From: an uncultured Ardenticatenia bacterium
GTDB lineage: Bacteria > Chloroflexota > Anaerolineae > 4572-78 > NAK82
Length of the DNA: 64,000 nucleotides
Direction: 5' to 3'
NCBI GenBank assembly: GCA_937127125.1
Contig: CAKZLO010000011.1
Span: forward strand, 1 to 64,000
The translations under genes were made by a program, and so were the position numbers. How positions within the stretch are numbered: the stretch's first letter is position 1; every line of letters starts with the position of its first letter. Positions 29,927-39,342 of the stretch are shown here, piece by piece. The notes beneath the pieces were generated by a model that ran no database searches, had not been told where the DNA came from, and saw nothing but the letters and a program-made list of their open reading frames with translations.

Positions 29927-30898
29927 CTATGCCAGCCAACGCGCTGCGTCCTTAGCGTGATAAGTAAGGATCAGGTCAGCGCCGGCGCGCTTGATGCTCG
30001 TCAACACCTCTAACACCACAGCACGTTCGTCCAACCAGGCATTGGCTGCTGCTGCTTTGACCATCGCGTACTCTCCGCTCACATTATAAGCCGCTACCGG
30101 CAGGTGAGTTGCCTGACGGACACGATGTACAATGTCCAAGTAGGGTAATGCTGGCTTCACCATCACCATATCAGCACCTTCCTCAATGTCCAATTCCAGC
30201 TCGCGCAACGCCTCGCGCGCGTTCGCTGGGTCCATTTGATGTGTCTTGCGGTCGCCGAATTTCGGCGCTCCCTCAGCGGCCTCGCGGAAGGGACCGTAGA
30301 AGGCGCTAGCGTATTTGATAGCATAGCTCAAGATGCTGACATTCAGGAAATTTGCCTCGTCTAAGGCACGCCGGATAGCAGCCACCATGCCGTCCATCAT
30401 ACCAGAAGGTGCCACAATGTCGGCACCTGCACGCGCGTAGCTAACCGCTGCCCGACCCAGAATCTCTAACGTGGCATCATTGTCAATCTGTCCATCTCGC
30501 ACAACGCCACAATGGCCATGGTCGGTGTACTCGCACATACACAAGTCGGCGATCACAATCATTTGGGGCAAAGCAGCCTTGATGGCACGTACAGATTGAT
30601 GCACGATACCATCATCGGAGAAATTTTCGCTTCCTAATGCATCTTTGTGTGCGGGCACGCCGAACAAAATCACGGCGGGGATACCCAGTGCATGACACTC
30701 AAGGGCTTCGTATACCAGCTGGTCCACCGAGAGCTGATACACGCCAGGCATCGATTGCACAGGACGTCGCACCGCTTCGCCATGCACGGCAAACATAGGA
30801 TAAATAAAATCCTGTGGGGTTAGTTGGGTCTCGCGCACCATCTCGCGCAACGTGGGGGTAGCGCGCAGACGGCGAGGACGGATAACAGGGAAGCTCAT
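29927..30898 (-). CDS. hemB: Delta-aminolevulinic acid dehydratase (porphobilinogen synthase)
   Basis: It joins two 5-aminolevulinate molecules to porphobilinogen. The metal-site cysteines are in [14 protein letters not shown], the zinc-type arrangement. The Schiff-base lysines lie in [17 protein letters not shown] and [10 protein letters not shown]. About 323 residues is normal. The ATG at 30898 has GGAGAGG 7 bases upstream. It lies between the radical SAM gene and hemE in the heme run. Confidence 0.97.
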   Translation of the reverse strand: MSFPVIRPRRLRATPTLREMVRETQLTPQDFIYPMFAVHGEAVRRPVQSMPGVYQLSVDQLVYEALECHALGIPAVILFGVPAHKDALGSENFSDDGIVHQSVRAIKAALPQMIVIADLCMCEYTDHGHCGVVRDGQIDNDATLEILGRAAVSYARAGADIVAPSGMMDGMVAAIRRALDEANFLNVSILSYAIKYASAFYGPFREAAEGAPKFGDRKTHQMDPANAREALRELELDIEEGADMVMVKPALPYLDIVHRVRQATHLPVAAYNVSGEYAMVKAAAANAWLDERAVVLEVLTSIKRAGADLILTYHAKDAARWLA

Positions 30899-30945
30899 TG
30901 CAACACCTCTCCTAAAGAGCGATGAATGGGTGCTCAGCGACAACG

Positions 30946-32181
30946 CTATGCCTCGTGCTCGTGCTGGTCTGATTGCAACTTCTCGCGCAGCTCTGTCTGA
31001 AAAGGGAAACTATGCGGTTCGTAGGTACAGAAAGGTTCTTCAGCCAAGACATTGCCGGTCATTGCATACGCGCGCGAACGAGAACCTCCACACACGCCTA
31101 CAAACTCGCATAATCCACAACGTCCTTCATAGCGATTCGTGTCACGCAGGCTACGGAAAAGCGATGCATCGCGATAGATATCCACTAATGAACGCTCACG
31201 CACATTACCAGCACGCAATGGCAAGAAGCCGCTAGGGAAGACATCACCTCGGCGCGAAACAAACACAAAACCGTTCCCCGCGTTAATGTGCATAGGTGTA
31301 CGATGGATGCCTCCGATAGCACGCGGTTGCAATCCTGCTGACTGCACAACCTGTTGCAGTCCAGCGCGCAGATCGTAGTAGATCGGGTGAAGCACAAAAT
31401 AGCTCTCAAGAGGCAATCCCTTCTCCTCAAGAATGGCGCGTTGTAGCACGACACGCTTGTAATGATGTCCCTCGACCGTTTTGGCGCTGATGTACTTGGA
31501 TACATCGTACAAGAAATGCATCACCGCCTCATACTCGGCAGGTGAGACCTCATCCTCTTGGCGTCCGCGCCCGGTAGGCACTAGGAAAAACAAGCTCCAC
31601 GTCATAGCGCCGATTTGCTGCACTAATCGGAAGATGTGAGGCAGGTCATGCAAGTTGAAGCGTGTGACGGTGGTGTTAATCTGCGTCTTGAGCCCCATAG
31701 CACGTGCCGCACGCCAACCATTGGCCGTCCATTCGAAGGAGCCGTGCACGCCGCGAAATGCGTCGTGGAAAGCGGCAGTGGAACCATCGATGCTGAGCGA
31801 GATCGCCTTAGCGCCCGCTTCCTTAAGACGGCGCAAGTTTTCTGCTGTTAACAGGGGTGTGCCGGACGGAGACACTGCCACGGGCAAACCGATGTTGCTC
31901 GCATAATACACCAGATCAAAGAGATCACTGCGTTTGAAAGGGTCTCCACCGGTGAAGATGAAAATGGGGCGTGGGCGACCAAAACCCTCAACTTGATGCA
32001 AAAGCTGACGCGCCTCCTCTGTGCTCAGCGCGAGAGGATCATGCTCAGGCTGTGCCTCCGCGCGACAATGACGACACGCCAGATCGCAGGCATAAGTTGT
32101 TTCCCAGATCACCATAAAAGGACGTTCGTTCAGATCATAGACCGGATGCCGAATCAGTTTGATGGGTGATTGTCTTTCCAT
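30946..32181 (-). CDS. AhbD/NirJ-like radical SAM protein with SPASM domain in the heme cluster
   Basis: The radical SAM motif CDLACRHC lies near residue 32, followed by [15 protein letters not shown]. The C-terminal SPASM-type cysteines are in [12 protein letters not shown] and LAEEPFC. This closely resembles AhbC, AhbD and NirJ, enzymes that trim side chains of heme precursors; AhbD decarboxylates coproheme to heme b. A separate uncharacterised radical SAM/SPASM family related to AhbD (TIGR04053-like) is equally likely. In those enzymes the second motif usually reads CGGC; here it is CGGS. The gene overlaps hemD by 28 bases, so it belongs to the operon. A late step in heme synthesis is an inference from family and place. 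Confidence 0.88.
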   Translation of the reverse strand: MERQSPIKLIRHPVYDLNERPFMVIWETTYACDLACRHCRAEAQPEHDPLALSTEEARQLLHQVEGFGRPRPIFIFTGGDPFKRSDLFDLVYYASNIGLPVAVSPSGTPLLTAENLRRLKEAGAKAISLSIDGSTAAFHDAFRGVHGSFEWTANGWRAARAMGLKTQINTTVTRFNLHDLPHIFRLVQQIGAMTWSLFFLVPTGRGRQEDEVSPAEYEAVMHFLYDVSKYISAKTVEGHHYKRVVLQRAILEEKGLPLESYFVLHPIYYDLRAGLQQVVQSAGLQPRAIGGIHRTPMHINAGNGFVFVSRRGDVFPSGFLPLRAGNVRERSLVDIYRDASLFRSLRDTNRYEGRCGLCEFVGVCGGSRSRAYAMTGNVLAEEPFCTYEPHSFPFQTELREKLQSDQHEHEA

Positions 32182-32939
32182 ACTCGCAACGCTCTAAGCA
32201 AACCATCCACAGTATATTCGTCCGCCACCACATCCACGCGCAGCCCCAGCTGTCGAGCAGTTTCAGCTGTGACCGGGCCAATACAGGCAATCAAGGGATC
32301 GCCATAGTCCATACCTTGTGTCAACGCTACAAAATGGCGCACCGTCGAAGAGCTAGTGAAAGTGATAACGTCCACTCCTTGGCGCAACTGTTCGAAGGCA
32401 GCTGGAGGGGGAACAGAGGGCAACGTGCGATACGCAGCAACTTCTTCAACGATGGCACCGCGCGCACGCAGTTCTTTTGCCAACTCTGCGCGCGCAATAT
32501 CTGCCCGCGGCAACAGTATACGCTGGCCACGAACCTCTCCGATAACGTCCAGAATTGCTTCGGCTCGGTATTTGTTCGGCAAAACGTTTACCTCGATGCC
32601 GTACCGCTGCAATGCTTCCGCTGTCTTGGGGCCAATCGCTGCGACCTTGCCAGCAAATCCGGGGACCCCTCGCAATTCTGCATGAGATACCCCCAACACA
32701 TCAACCAAACGCCTTCGGAACTGTTCCACACCGTTGACGCTGGTGAAGACAATCCAATTATACTCATGCAGACGACGAATAGCTTGATCCAACGCACCCC
32801 CTGCCTCAGGAGGTGCAATGGTAATAACTGGAAACAGGATCGGTATCGCACCTGCAAGGCACAACTGCTTAAATAGTGCGTCTGATTGCACTTGTGGACG
32901 TGTAACCACCACCCGCAGACCTGCCAGCCCACGCGTCAT
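32154..32939 (-). CDS. hemD: Uroporphyrinogen-III synthase
   Basis: It closes hydroxymethylbilane to uroporphyrinogen III with inversion of ring D. This family is poorly conserved, but the pattern is clear: LRVVVTRPQVQSDALFKQL at the start, NWIVFTSVNGVEQF near 80, AAIGPKTAEALQRYGIEV near 120, VITFTSSSTVRHF and CIGPVTAETARQLGLRVD in the second half. About 261 residues is normal. It lies between hemC and the radical SAM gene and overlaps the latter. Confidence 0.93.
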   Translation of the reverse strand: MTRGLAGLRVVVTRPQVQSDALFKQLCLAGAIPILFPVITIAPPEAGGALDQAIRRLHEYNWIVFTSVNGVEQFRRRLVDVLGVSHAELRGVPGFAGKVAAIGPKTAEALQRYGIEVNVLPNKYRAEAILDVIGEVRGQRILLPRADIARAELAKELRARGAIVEEVAAYRTLPSVPPPAAFEQLRQGVDVITFTSSSTVRHFVALTQGMDYGDPLIACIGPVTAETARQLGLRVDVVADEYTVDGLLRALRVWKDNHPSN

Positions 32940-32956
32940 TCGTCTTTGTTCCTCGT

Positions 32957-33907
32957 CTATGTACTTCTGACCACTGCCTTTTCACGCACACGCAACAGCG
33001 CTGCTGCGCCACGTGTCAAAGCTTCCTCGGCCAGCCGATAACCCAATTCTTGCGGCCTGGACAGATCGCCCTCACCCGAGACACGCACCATCTGGCAACC
33101 ATCCAAGCTCGCCACCATCCCTTGCAGTTGCAGCACTGAGGCATTTGCGGCGCACGGCTCTGCATAAGCAGCGACTGGTGCAGCGCAGCCACCACCTAAC
33201 CCGCTCAGGAAGGCACGTTCCGCCGTCACCGCTGCCCAAGTGGGCACATGGTGAATAGGACGTAATAGCGCCAAGGCTAATGCATCATCTGCCCGACACT
33301 GCACGGCCAGTGCACCCTGCGCCGGTGCTGGCAACATCTCTTCGTATGAGAACGGATGCGTGATGTGCGTTTCCAGCCCAAGGCGGATGAGCCCTGCCGC
33401 TGCCAACACCACTCCATCGTAGTCTGGCATCGCAGCCTTACGCAGACGCGTATCCAAGTTGCCGCGTAAATTGACAATCTCCGCATCAGGACGCAACACG
33501 CGCAATTGGGCGGCACGACGCGGACTGCTGGTGCCAATACGTGGCGCAGGTGGTAACGCTTTGAGGCCTATCCCGTGACGCGAGACAAACACGTCATACG
33601 CAGGAGCGCGTTCAGGGACAGCGCCAATAATCAAATCACCTTCGGTGGCAATCGGTAGGTCTTTCAAGCTATGCACAGCCAAGTCTATCTCGCCGCAGCG
33701 CAATGCAGCCTCGATCTCGGCGGTGAACAAACCCTTGCCGCCGATCTCGGGCAACGGACGTTGTGCTTCGCGATCGCCACGTGTCGTGTACACTCGCGTT
33801 ATGATAGTGAGCTCTGGCCAACTCAAACGGAGCAATTGTGCCACCAGCTCCGTCTGTCGACGTGCCAACAAGCTTGGGCGGGTACCCAGGATCAGTGTTG
33901 TTCTCAC
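32957..33907 (-). CDS. hemC: Hydroxymethylbilane synthase (porphobilinogen deaminase)
   Basis: It links four porphobilinogens into hydroxymethylbilane using a covalent dipyrromethane cofactor. It shows LILGTRPSLLARRQTE, GGKGLFTAEIEAAL, AVHSLKDLP, RIGTSSPRRAAQL and the cofactor cysteine in LGGGCAAPVAAYA. About 316 residues from the GTG at 33907, which lies 5 bases after the hemA stop; GAGGAGAAG inside the hemA end may serve as its ribosome site at a long spacing. Upstream codons in this frame overlap hemA and are not needed. Confidence 0.96.
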   Translation of the reverse strand: MRTTLILGTRPSLLARRQTELVAQLLRLSWPELTIITRVYTTRGDREAQRPLPEIGGKGLFTAEIEAALRCGEIDLAVHSLKDLPIATEGDLIIGAVPERAPAYDVFVSRHGIGLKALPPAPRIGTSSPRRAAQLRVLRPDAEIVNLRGNLDTRLRKAAMPDYDGVVLAAAGLIRLGLETHITHPFSYEEMLPAPAQGALAVQCRADDALALALLRPIHHVPTWAAVTAERAFLSGLGGGCAAPVAAYAEPCAANASVLQLQGMVASLDGCQMVRVSGEGDLSRPQELGYRLAEEALTRGAAALLRVREKAVVRST

Positions 33908-33912
33908 GGGGT

Positions 33913-35256
33913 CTACGATTGCTTCTCCTCGGGTTGTCTTACGATATCTTGTTCCTCGATCTGATTGATCCCACAATCTCGCAAGCCCAGACCGAACAGC
34001 TCACGGATGGCATTGGCATAGTGATGCCCTTGGCCTTCCAAGGCCTGTTGTTTCAATCGCACAGTCGGCTGGTGCAAGAACTTATTCATCAACCTGTGCG
34101 CCAGCACGCGAACTACCTCGCGTTCTCGCTCATCGAGACGGCCAAGGCGCCGCAGCGCTTTTTCCAGCTCAGCCGCTTTCACCTTTTCGGCCCATTGTCG
34201 AAAGTCGCTGATGGTGGGGACGACCTCCAGCGTCTCAAACCAACACATAAATGCCTCTGTTTCCTGGTTTGCAATGGCCTCCACACGTGGCAGCTCGCGC
34301 AGACGAGCTTCAAGATTTTCATCCGCCACACTTTGCAAATCATCGATGTCAAAGAGGTACACACCATCAATCTCGGCCACTGCTGGCTCGGTGTCACGTG
34401 GCACAGCGATATCCACAATCACTAAAGGACGTTCTGGACGGTGCGCCATTGCTTGTGCTACTTTACTTCGTGTCAGGATGACATGGGGAGCATCTGTAGC
34501 TGTGATCACAATGTCTGCGCGTATCAATGCCTCGACCTGTCGCTCGAATGTCATCGCCTCGCCACCGAGCTCGCGCGCCAACGCTAATGCGCGATCGTAG
34601 GTACGATTGGCCACGATGATGCTGCTGGCACCGCGCGAAATCATCGTGCGCACTGCCAATTCACCCATTTCGCCAGCACCCATAACCAGCACCACCCGTC
34701 CTTGCAGGCTCCCTGCTATTTGTTCGGCTAGCGTTGCTGCAACAGAGGGTACAGTGACCGCGTGACGGCTAATCGCTGTTTCGGAGTGTGCCCGTTTTCC
34801 AGCGCGAATGGCGTGTTGGAAGAGTGCACTGAGCACTGCGCCACAGCTCCGCCCTGCCAGAGCTGCTTGATAAGCTGCTGTCACTTGACCCAGCACTTGG
34901 GGCTCGCCCATTACCATTGAGTCTAATCCGCATGCCACGCGTATCAGATGTCGAGCTGCCTCAGAATCGCGCTTGCGATATAGCGCCGCGGAGAATTCCT
35001 CCGATGCCAGCTGACGATTAAGGCACAGAAACTCAATGAGGGAGAGATAACCGTTTTCCGCCTCATCGCAGGTTGCGTAGACCTCGGTGCGGTTGCACGT
35101 TGACAGAACGACACCTTCATACAACATGACACCACGGCCGTTGGCACGGCGCAGCTGCTCGAGTGCACTATGTAAATTTGCTCCGTTGATTGCTAGCTTC
35201 TCTCGCAGACAAACAGGTGCACTGGTATGATTGAGACCGACCAGCACAATGTGCAT
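33913..35256 (-). CDS. hemA: Glutamyl-tRNA reductase
   Basis: It reduces the glutamate of Glu-tRNA-Glu to glutamate 1-semialdehyde with NADPH, the committed step of the C5 route. It shows GLNHTSAPVCLREKLA at the start, the catalytic cysteine C54 in STCNRTEVY, LIRVACGLDSMVMGEPQVLGQV, the Rossmann motif VLVMGAGEMGELAVRT and the C-terminal helical dimer region. About 447 residues is normal. It is the first gene of the heme run and has an extended -10 promoter 50 bases upstream. Confidence 0.97.
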   Translation of the reverse strand: MHIVLVGLNHTSAPVCLREKLAINGANLHSALEQLRRANGRGVMLYEGVVLSTCNRTEVYATCDEAENGYLSLIEFLCLNRQLASEEFSAALYRKRDSEAARHLIRVACGLDSMVMGEPQVLGQVTAAYQAALAGRSCGAVLSALFQHAIRAGKRAHSETAISRHAVTVPSVAATLAEQIAGSLQGRVVLVMGAGEMGELAVRTMISRGASSIIVANRTYDRALALARELGGEAMTFERQVEALIRADIVITATDAPHVILTRSKVAQAMAHRPERPLVIVDIAVPRDTEPAVAEIDGVYLFDIDDLQSVADENLEARLRELPRVEAIANQETEAFMCWFETLEVVPTISDFRQWAEKVKAAELEKALRRLGRLDEREREVVRVLAHRLMNKFLHQPTVRLKQQALEGQGHHYANAIRELFGLGLRDCGINQIEEQDIVRQPEEKQS

Positions 35257-35306
35257 CGCTATCCGCTCACCACTTACCCGAAGCTTACATTTTGCAGGCG
35301 CACACT

Positions 35307-35315
35307 ATTGTACCA
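35307..35315 (-). promoter_or_regulatory. Extended -10 promoter element of the heme operon
   Basis: TGGTACAAT on the minus strand (35315-35307) is an extended -10 box; no good -35 is visible 17 bases upstream. The start point would be near 35300, about 44 bases before hemA. Confidence 0.55.
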
Positions 35316-35403
35316 CAGCGTTCCAGGACACACATTAAAATCGGATTAGCGATCTAGCTTAATACATAGTTTTTAATACAATCTTTGACGCAAGTTTTCA
35401 ACG

Positions 35404-37128
35404 TCATATGCGGCCGAACTCGCGTGCTAGTTGGGCAGCACTCAAATGAAGCATCGTGGGCCGCCCGTGCGGACACGTGCAAGGTGCTTCGCACTGTTCC
35501 AGACGTCTGACAAGCTCCTGCATCTCACGCAATGAGAGGGACTGTCCCGCTTTGATTGCAGCTCGCTTGCACACGGTGGTCATCACCCGTTCGTCAGCAC
35601 GCCGCGCCAGCAGCGCGCCACTCTCAGCGAGATCAGCCAATATGTCGCGCAGAGCTGTCGCAGGATCGGAAGAGGCCAGCACTTCTGGCACGGCGTGCAG
35701 GCGGTATGTGTCGCTGCCAAAATGCTCAAGTTCAAAACCAAGCTGCGACAGCGTCGTGCGTTCCGCCTCGAGGATAGCGGCTTGTCCAGGCGTCAGCTCC
35801 AGCAATACCGGGAACAACAGCTGTTGCGTGGGAACAGCAGCTGCAGCATACTGGCATTTCATCTCCTCAAACAATACCCTCTCGTGGGCAGCGTGCTGAT
35901 CGATCAAGTAGAGCCCATCTGGCCCCTCCGCGATCACATAGGTTAGCGCCATTTGTCCCAAAACTCGCAGCATCGGTAGTCGGGTATCTGGCGACTCAGT
36001 TTCTTCATCCACACTCAGGGTCCGTTGCACTTCAAACCCAAAATGGGAGAGCTCTCGCCATTCTCTCTCAGCTGCAGGCGAAGTCGGAGTTGAAACATTA
36101 CCCTCTAAATGGGTCGTTATCTGAAATGGGGTGGTCTTTGCCAACAAAGTACTGCGCACCGCCTGTTGTACGACGCGAAACATCTCTTGGGGCTCACGAA
36201 ATTTCACTTCGCTTTTAGCGGGATGCACGTTGACATCTACCTCAGCCGGGTCAACCATCACGTTGATCACCGCGACAGGGTAACGACCTGTTGGCAGCAA
36301 AGTATAATATGCCTGCACAACAGCGGTGGAGAGCAAGCGGTCTTGTACACATCGTCGATTGACAAACAGAATGATATGGTCGCGTTGCGCATGGTGTAGT
36401 GATGGTGCACTCACGTAACCACTTACCTGCGCGGACGAGAAAGAAGAGTTGTCCTCTGGTAGTGCGAGCAGCTGTCGGCAGGTCTCCGCTCCCAATAACT
36501 CGAGCAGCACATCATACAGGGAACCATTGCCACTGGTCTGCAGCACGACACGCTCGTCCAGTTTGAGATTAAAAGAAATCTCTGGAAAAGCCATCGCATA
36601 GTGCATTACCACGCGATGAATGTGGCCTGCCTCGGTTGCAGGCGCCTTGAGAAACTTGAGACGAGCTGGAACATTGTAAAAAAGATGAGCGACTGTCACG
36701 ACAGTGCCAGGTGGCATCCCTACCTCGGAGCGGCGCACCTGCGCGCCGCCTTCAAGGTGAATGAGCGAGCCACTGGAGCTACCAACCTGACAGGTCATCA
36801 TTGTGAGATGTGACACCGCAGCAATTGACGCAAGCGCTTCACCCCGGAAGCCCAAAGTGCGAATATGTTGCAGATCTTCCAGAGTGCGCAGCTTGCTAGT
36901 GGCGTGGCGTGCGAAGGCAAGGGGTAGCTCATCAGGCGGGATACCGACGCCATCGTCGGTGACGCGAATCAGCCGCCGTCCACCCTCGCGCACCTCAATG
37001 CGAATCTGACGGGCGCCGGCATCGATCGCGTTTTCAACCAACTCTTTGACCACTGAGGCAGGACGTTCCACAACCTCGCCAGCAGCGATTTTATCAGCTA
37101 CTTCAGGTGGTAAGAGTTGGATAGGCAT
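35404..37128 (-). CDS. mutL: DNA mismatch repair protein MutL
   Basis: GHKL-type ATPase that couples mismatch recognition by MutS to strand cutting. The N-terminus has IAAGEVVERPASVVKELVENAIDAGA, DDGVGI and TLGFRGEALASIAAV. The C-terminal dimer domain holds the endonuclease signature DQHAAHERVLFEE (DQHA-x2-E-x4-E) and CPHGRP, so it is a nicking MutL of the type found where there is no MutH. About 574 residues is normal. mutS is not adjacent. Confidence 0.97.
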   Translation of the reverse strand: MPIQLLPPEVADKIAAGEVVERPASVVKELVENAIDAGARQIRIEVREGGRRLIRVTDDGVGIPPDELPLAFARHATSKLRTLEDLQHIRTLGFRGEALASIAAVSHLTMMTCQVGSSSGSLIHLEGGAQVRRSEVGMPPGTVVTVAHLFYNVPARLKFLKAPATEAGHIHRVVMHYAMAFPEISFNLKLDERVVLQTSGNGSLYDVLLELLGAETCRQLLALPEDNSSFSSAQVSGYVSAPSLHHAQRDHIILFVNRRCVQDRLLSTAVVQAYYTLLPTGRYPVAVINVMVDPAEVDVNVHPAKSEVKFREPQEMFRVVQQAVRSTLLAKTTPFQITTHLEGNVSTPTSPAAEREWRELSHFGFEVQRTLSVDEETESPDTRLPMLRVLGQMALTYVIAEGPDGLYLIDQHAAHERVLFEEMKCQYAAAAVPTQQLLFPVLLELTPGQAAILEAERTTLSQLGFELEHFGSDTYRLHAVPEVLASSDPATALRDILADLAESGALLARRADERVMTTVCKRAAIKAGQSLSLREMQELVRRLEQCEAPCTCPHGRPTMLHLSAAQLAREFGRI

Positions 37129-37194
37129 TGCGCTACATACCCCTGAGATTCTCTCTGTATTCCCTTGGACTCTATACTCACTCTATCATTTGCT

Positions 37195-37224
37195 ATTGTA
37201 ACCAATTTGACTGCTACAAGACAA
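37195..37224 (-). promoter_or_regulatory. Probable promoter of mutL
   Basis: On the minus strand TTGTCT (37224-37219), 18 bases, TACAAT (37200-37195). The leader is about 60 bases. Confidence 0.6.
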
Positions 37225-37332
37225 AGTAGTGAGGCAAGAAAGTACCGAAAAGGCTTCTAGTTACTCAGATTTCTGTAGAGAAATAAGGAGTGCAAAAGCA
37301 GTGGGCACGCAATACTTGCTCTGAAATGATTC

Positions 37333-37360
37333 GTGCGCACCCCTTGACAGGGGTGCGCAC
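37333..37360 (-). terminator. Strong hairpin after the ABC operon, likely terminator
   Basis: GTGCGCACCCC and GGGGTGCGCAC form a perfect 11-bp stem with a 6-base loop, 38 bases beyond the permease stop. The following minus-strand sequence (GAATCATTTC) is only weakly T-rich. It also separates this operon from mutL. Confidence 0.65.
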
Positions 37361-37397
37361 AAGTGCCAACGATGTATATGGTACACTTTTGGTGCAG

Positions 37398-38387
37398 TTA
37401 TGCACGGATTTCCTGGCGCTGGAACAACACGTATCCGAGTGCGAACAGAAGTATGGTCGCCGCGATCAGCCCAGTGAGTTGTGGCCATACCAACAGCACA
37501 CTCTGACTGAGTGGAAGAGGGGTGCCCAGCACTGCGCCGTGCAGCTGAATAGGCAACACCAGACCGACAGAGCGCACGGTGGGTTGCAACAGGGCTATCA
37601 TCACCTCAGTGTACAATGTGTTGGGCGACAAGCGTGTTAGAGTGAGCTCTGTCTGCGCCTGCGCTATGATTTCCTCCGGGAACCCATAGCGCACTGGCTG
37701 CAAAATAGGCGCCAAGACCCCAGCTAAGATGCCCCAGAAGACGGTGAAAAACAGCCATGCAGCAATAGACGCAAGCGCAGCAGTAGCGGGCTGGCGGAAT
37801 ATGATGGAAAACAACATCGCGACTGCCAGCCAGATGCCCCCGTAGAAGATGGTCGCCAACAAAAACCACAAACTGCGTGCCACTTCCTCACCACTAGGTG
37901 GAACGCCCAAACCGATCATCCCGGCGCCCATAATGAGCAACCAAATGGTTGCCAACACCAGTGCCAACGTAAAGATACCCGCAAGGAATTTACCCAATAG
38001 CAGGGCATCCCGATAGATCGGCTGCGCCAGGACGCGCGACATTGTGCGCCGGCTGAACTCTCCATTGACGCTGTCAAACGCCAGCGCAATGGCAATGAGA
38101 GGCACCAAAAACCCAAGAAAGCCCACAAAAGCAGGCAACGGTTCACGTGCCGTGGTGAAGAGGCGCAACAGGATGAAGGGATCCTGCCCCACCGTCTCCC
38201 GTAGATTCTGCGTCGCTGCGTACACAGTACCTATCGCTGTCAAAACGATTAGGATCTCTAGGATACGCATGCGCATTCCGGTGAGATGGTCAGCCATCTC
38301 TTTGGCTACCACTGCCCAAAGACCAGTCCAAGGCGATCCCTCGCGACCGTGCATCCTCTCTTGCGATTGATCAGACCGCAGCGCCAT
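37398..38387 (-). CDS. ABC-2 type transporter permease
   Basis: Membrane subunit of an ABC exporter, about 329 residues. It shows a hydrophobic segment after the N-terminus, the ABC-2 family region [37 protein letters not shown], and about five further hydrophobic segments ending in [17 protein letters not shown]. The ATG at 38387 has GGAGG 6 bases upstream and overlaps the ATPase gene by 17 bases, so the two are coupled. The substrate is unknown. Confidence 0.92.
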   Translation of the reverse strand: MALRSDQSQERMHGREGSPWTGLWAVVAKEMADHLTGMRMRILEILIVLTAIGTVYAATQNLRETVGQDPFILLRLFTTAREPLPAFVGFLGFLVPLIAIALAFDSVNGEFSRRTMSRVLAQPIYRDALLLGKFLAGIFTLALVLATIWLLIMGAGMIGLGVPPSGEEVARSLWFLLATIFYGGIWLAVAMLFSIIFRQPATAALASIAAWLFFTVFWGILAGVLAPILQPVRYGFPEEIIAQAQTELTLTRLSPNTLYTEVMIALLQPTVRSVGLVLPIQLHGAVLGTPLPLSQSVLLVWPQLTGLIAATILLFALGYVLFQRQEIRA

Positions 38388-39321
38388 GGTGCACCTCCTC
38401 AAAGTACCGTGCATAGATGTCGTCCAAGCTGGGTGTCTCCACCCCCAGGCCTAGCAAGCGTCCGCCAGCCTGCACTACCACACTGGCTGCCTCAGCACGT
38501 AGATCCTCCGAGGCGACCACACGATAACGGTTGTGATCCTCACGCATCACATCCCGGGCACCGGGCAGCTGACGCAGCGCCTCGCGAATCCTCTCTTCTG
38601 GGCCTTCCACCTGTAGCCAGACGTGATAGGCGCCCGCCAGCACCTTCTGCGCCAGCTCAGGCACACTGCCTTCCAACACCATACGTCCACGGTGGAACAA
38701 TCCTACCCGATCACAAATTGCCTGTACCTGATGTAACAGGTGGGAAGAAAGCAGGACAGTGATACCGTCCTGCTTCAAGTTTCGGATGATGTTGAGGAAC
38801 TCGCGGGCACCCTCCGGGTCCAGCCCCTGGGTAGGCTCATCCAGGATAACCAGCTGGGGTCGCTTGAGCAACACTTCAGCCACACCCAAGCGGCGGCGCA
38901 TGCCGCGCGAAAAAGTCCTCACTGGCTGGTCCGCTACATCTTGGAGCCCCATCCGCGCCAGAGCCTCCTCAATGCGCTGATAGGCCTCAGCGCGTGGCAG
39001 GCCGTTGAGCTTGGTGATATAGATCAGGTTGACCCGCGCGCTGAGTTCATCATAGAAGCCCACCTCATCCGGCATATAGCCGACGCGCGCCTTGACACTG
39101 AGAGGTTGGCGAGCCGGGTCGAGTCCGAGCACGCGCACATTGCCAGACGTGGGCTCCGTCAAGCCAAGGAGCATCAGAATGGTGGTTGTTTTGCCCGAGC
39201 CGTTGGGTCCTAATACCCCGAACACCTCGCCCTGACGGACATGCAAGTTCAACCTGTCTACTGCCACCAGATCGCCATATTTCTTCGTCAGATCGTGCGT
39301 CTCGACCACTAGTTCGCCCAT
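38371..39321 (-). CDS. ABC transporter ATP-binding protein
   Basis: ATPase of the same ABC-2 exporter. Walker [17 protein letters not shown] lies near residue 39, the signature [16 protein letters not shown] near 135 and Walker [17 protein letters not shown] just after. The C-terminal 90 residues are the extra regulatory domain common in this family. About 316 residues. AGGAGGG precedes the ATG. It lies between the NEW3 protein and permease genes. Confidence 0.95.
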   Translation of the reverse strand: MGELVVETHDLTKKYGDLVAVDRLNLHVRQGEVFGVLGPNGSGKTTTILMLLGLTEPTSGNVRVLGLDPARQPLSVKARVGYMPDEVGFYDELSARVNLIYITKLNGLPRAEAYQRIEEALARMGLQDVADQPVRTFSRGMRRRLGVAEVLLKRPQLVILDEPTQGLDPEGAREFLNIIRNLKQDGITVLLSSHLLHQVQAICDRVGLFHRGRMVLEGSVPELAQKVLAGAYHVWLQVEGPEERIREALRQLPGARDVMREDHNRYRVVASEDLRAEAASVVVQAGGRLLGLGVETPSLDDIYARYFEEVHHGAAV

Positions 39322-39342
39322 CGTTTGACCCTCCTGGCGGCA

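Noticed and set aside
32166-32876. 236-codon open frame on the plus strand
   Set aside because: It is antisense to hemD over nearly its full length, and its translation has the cysteine/arginine-rich look of a shadow frame with no family pattern.
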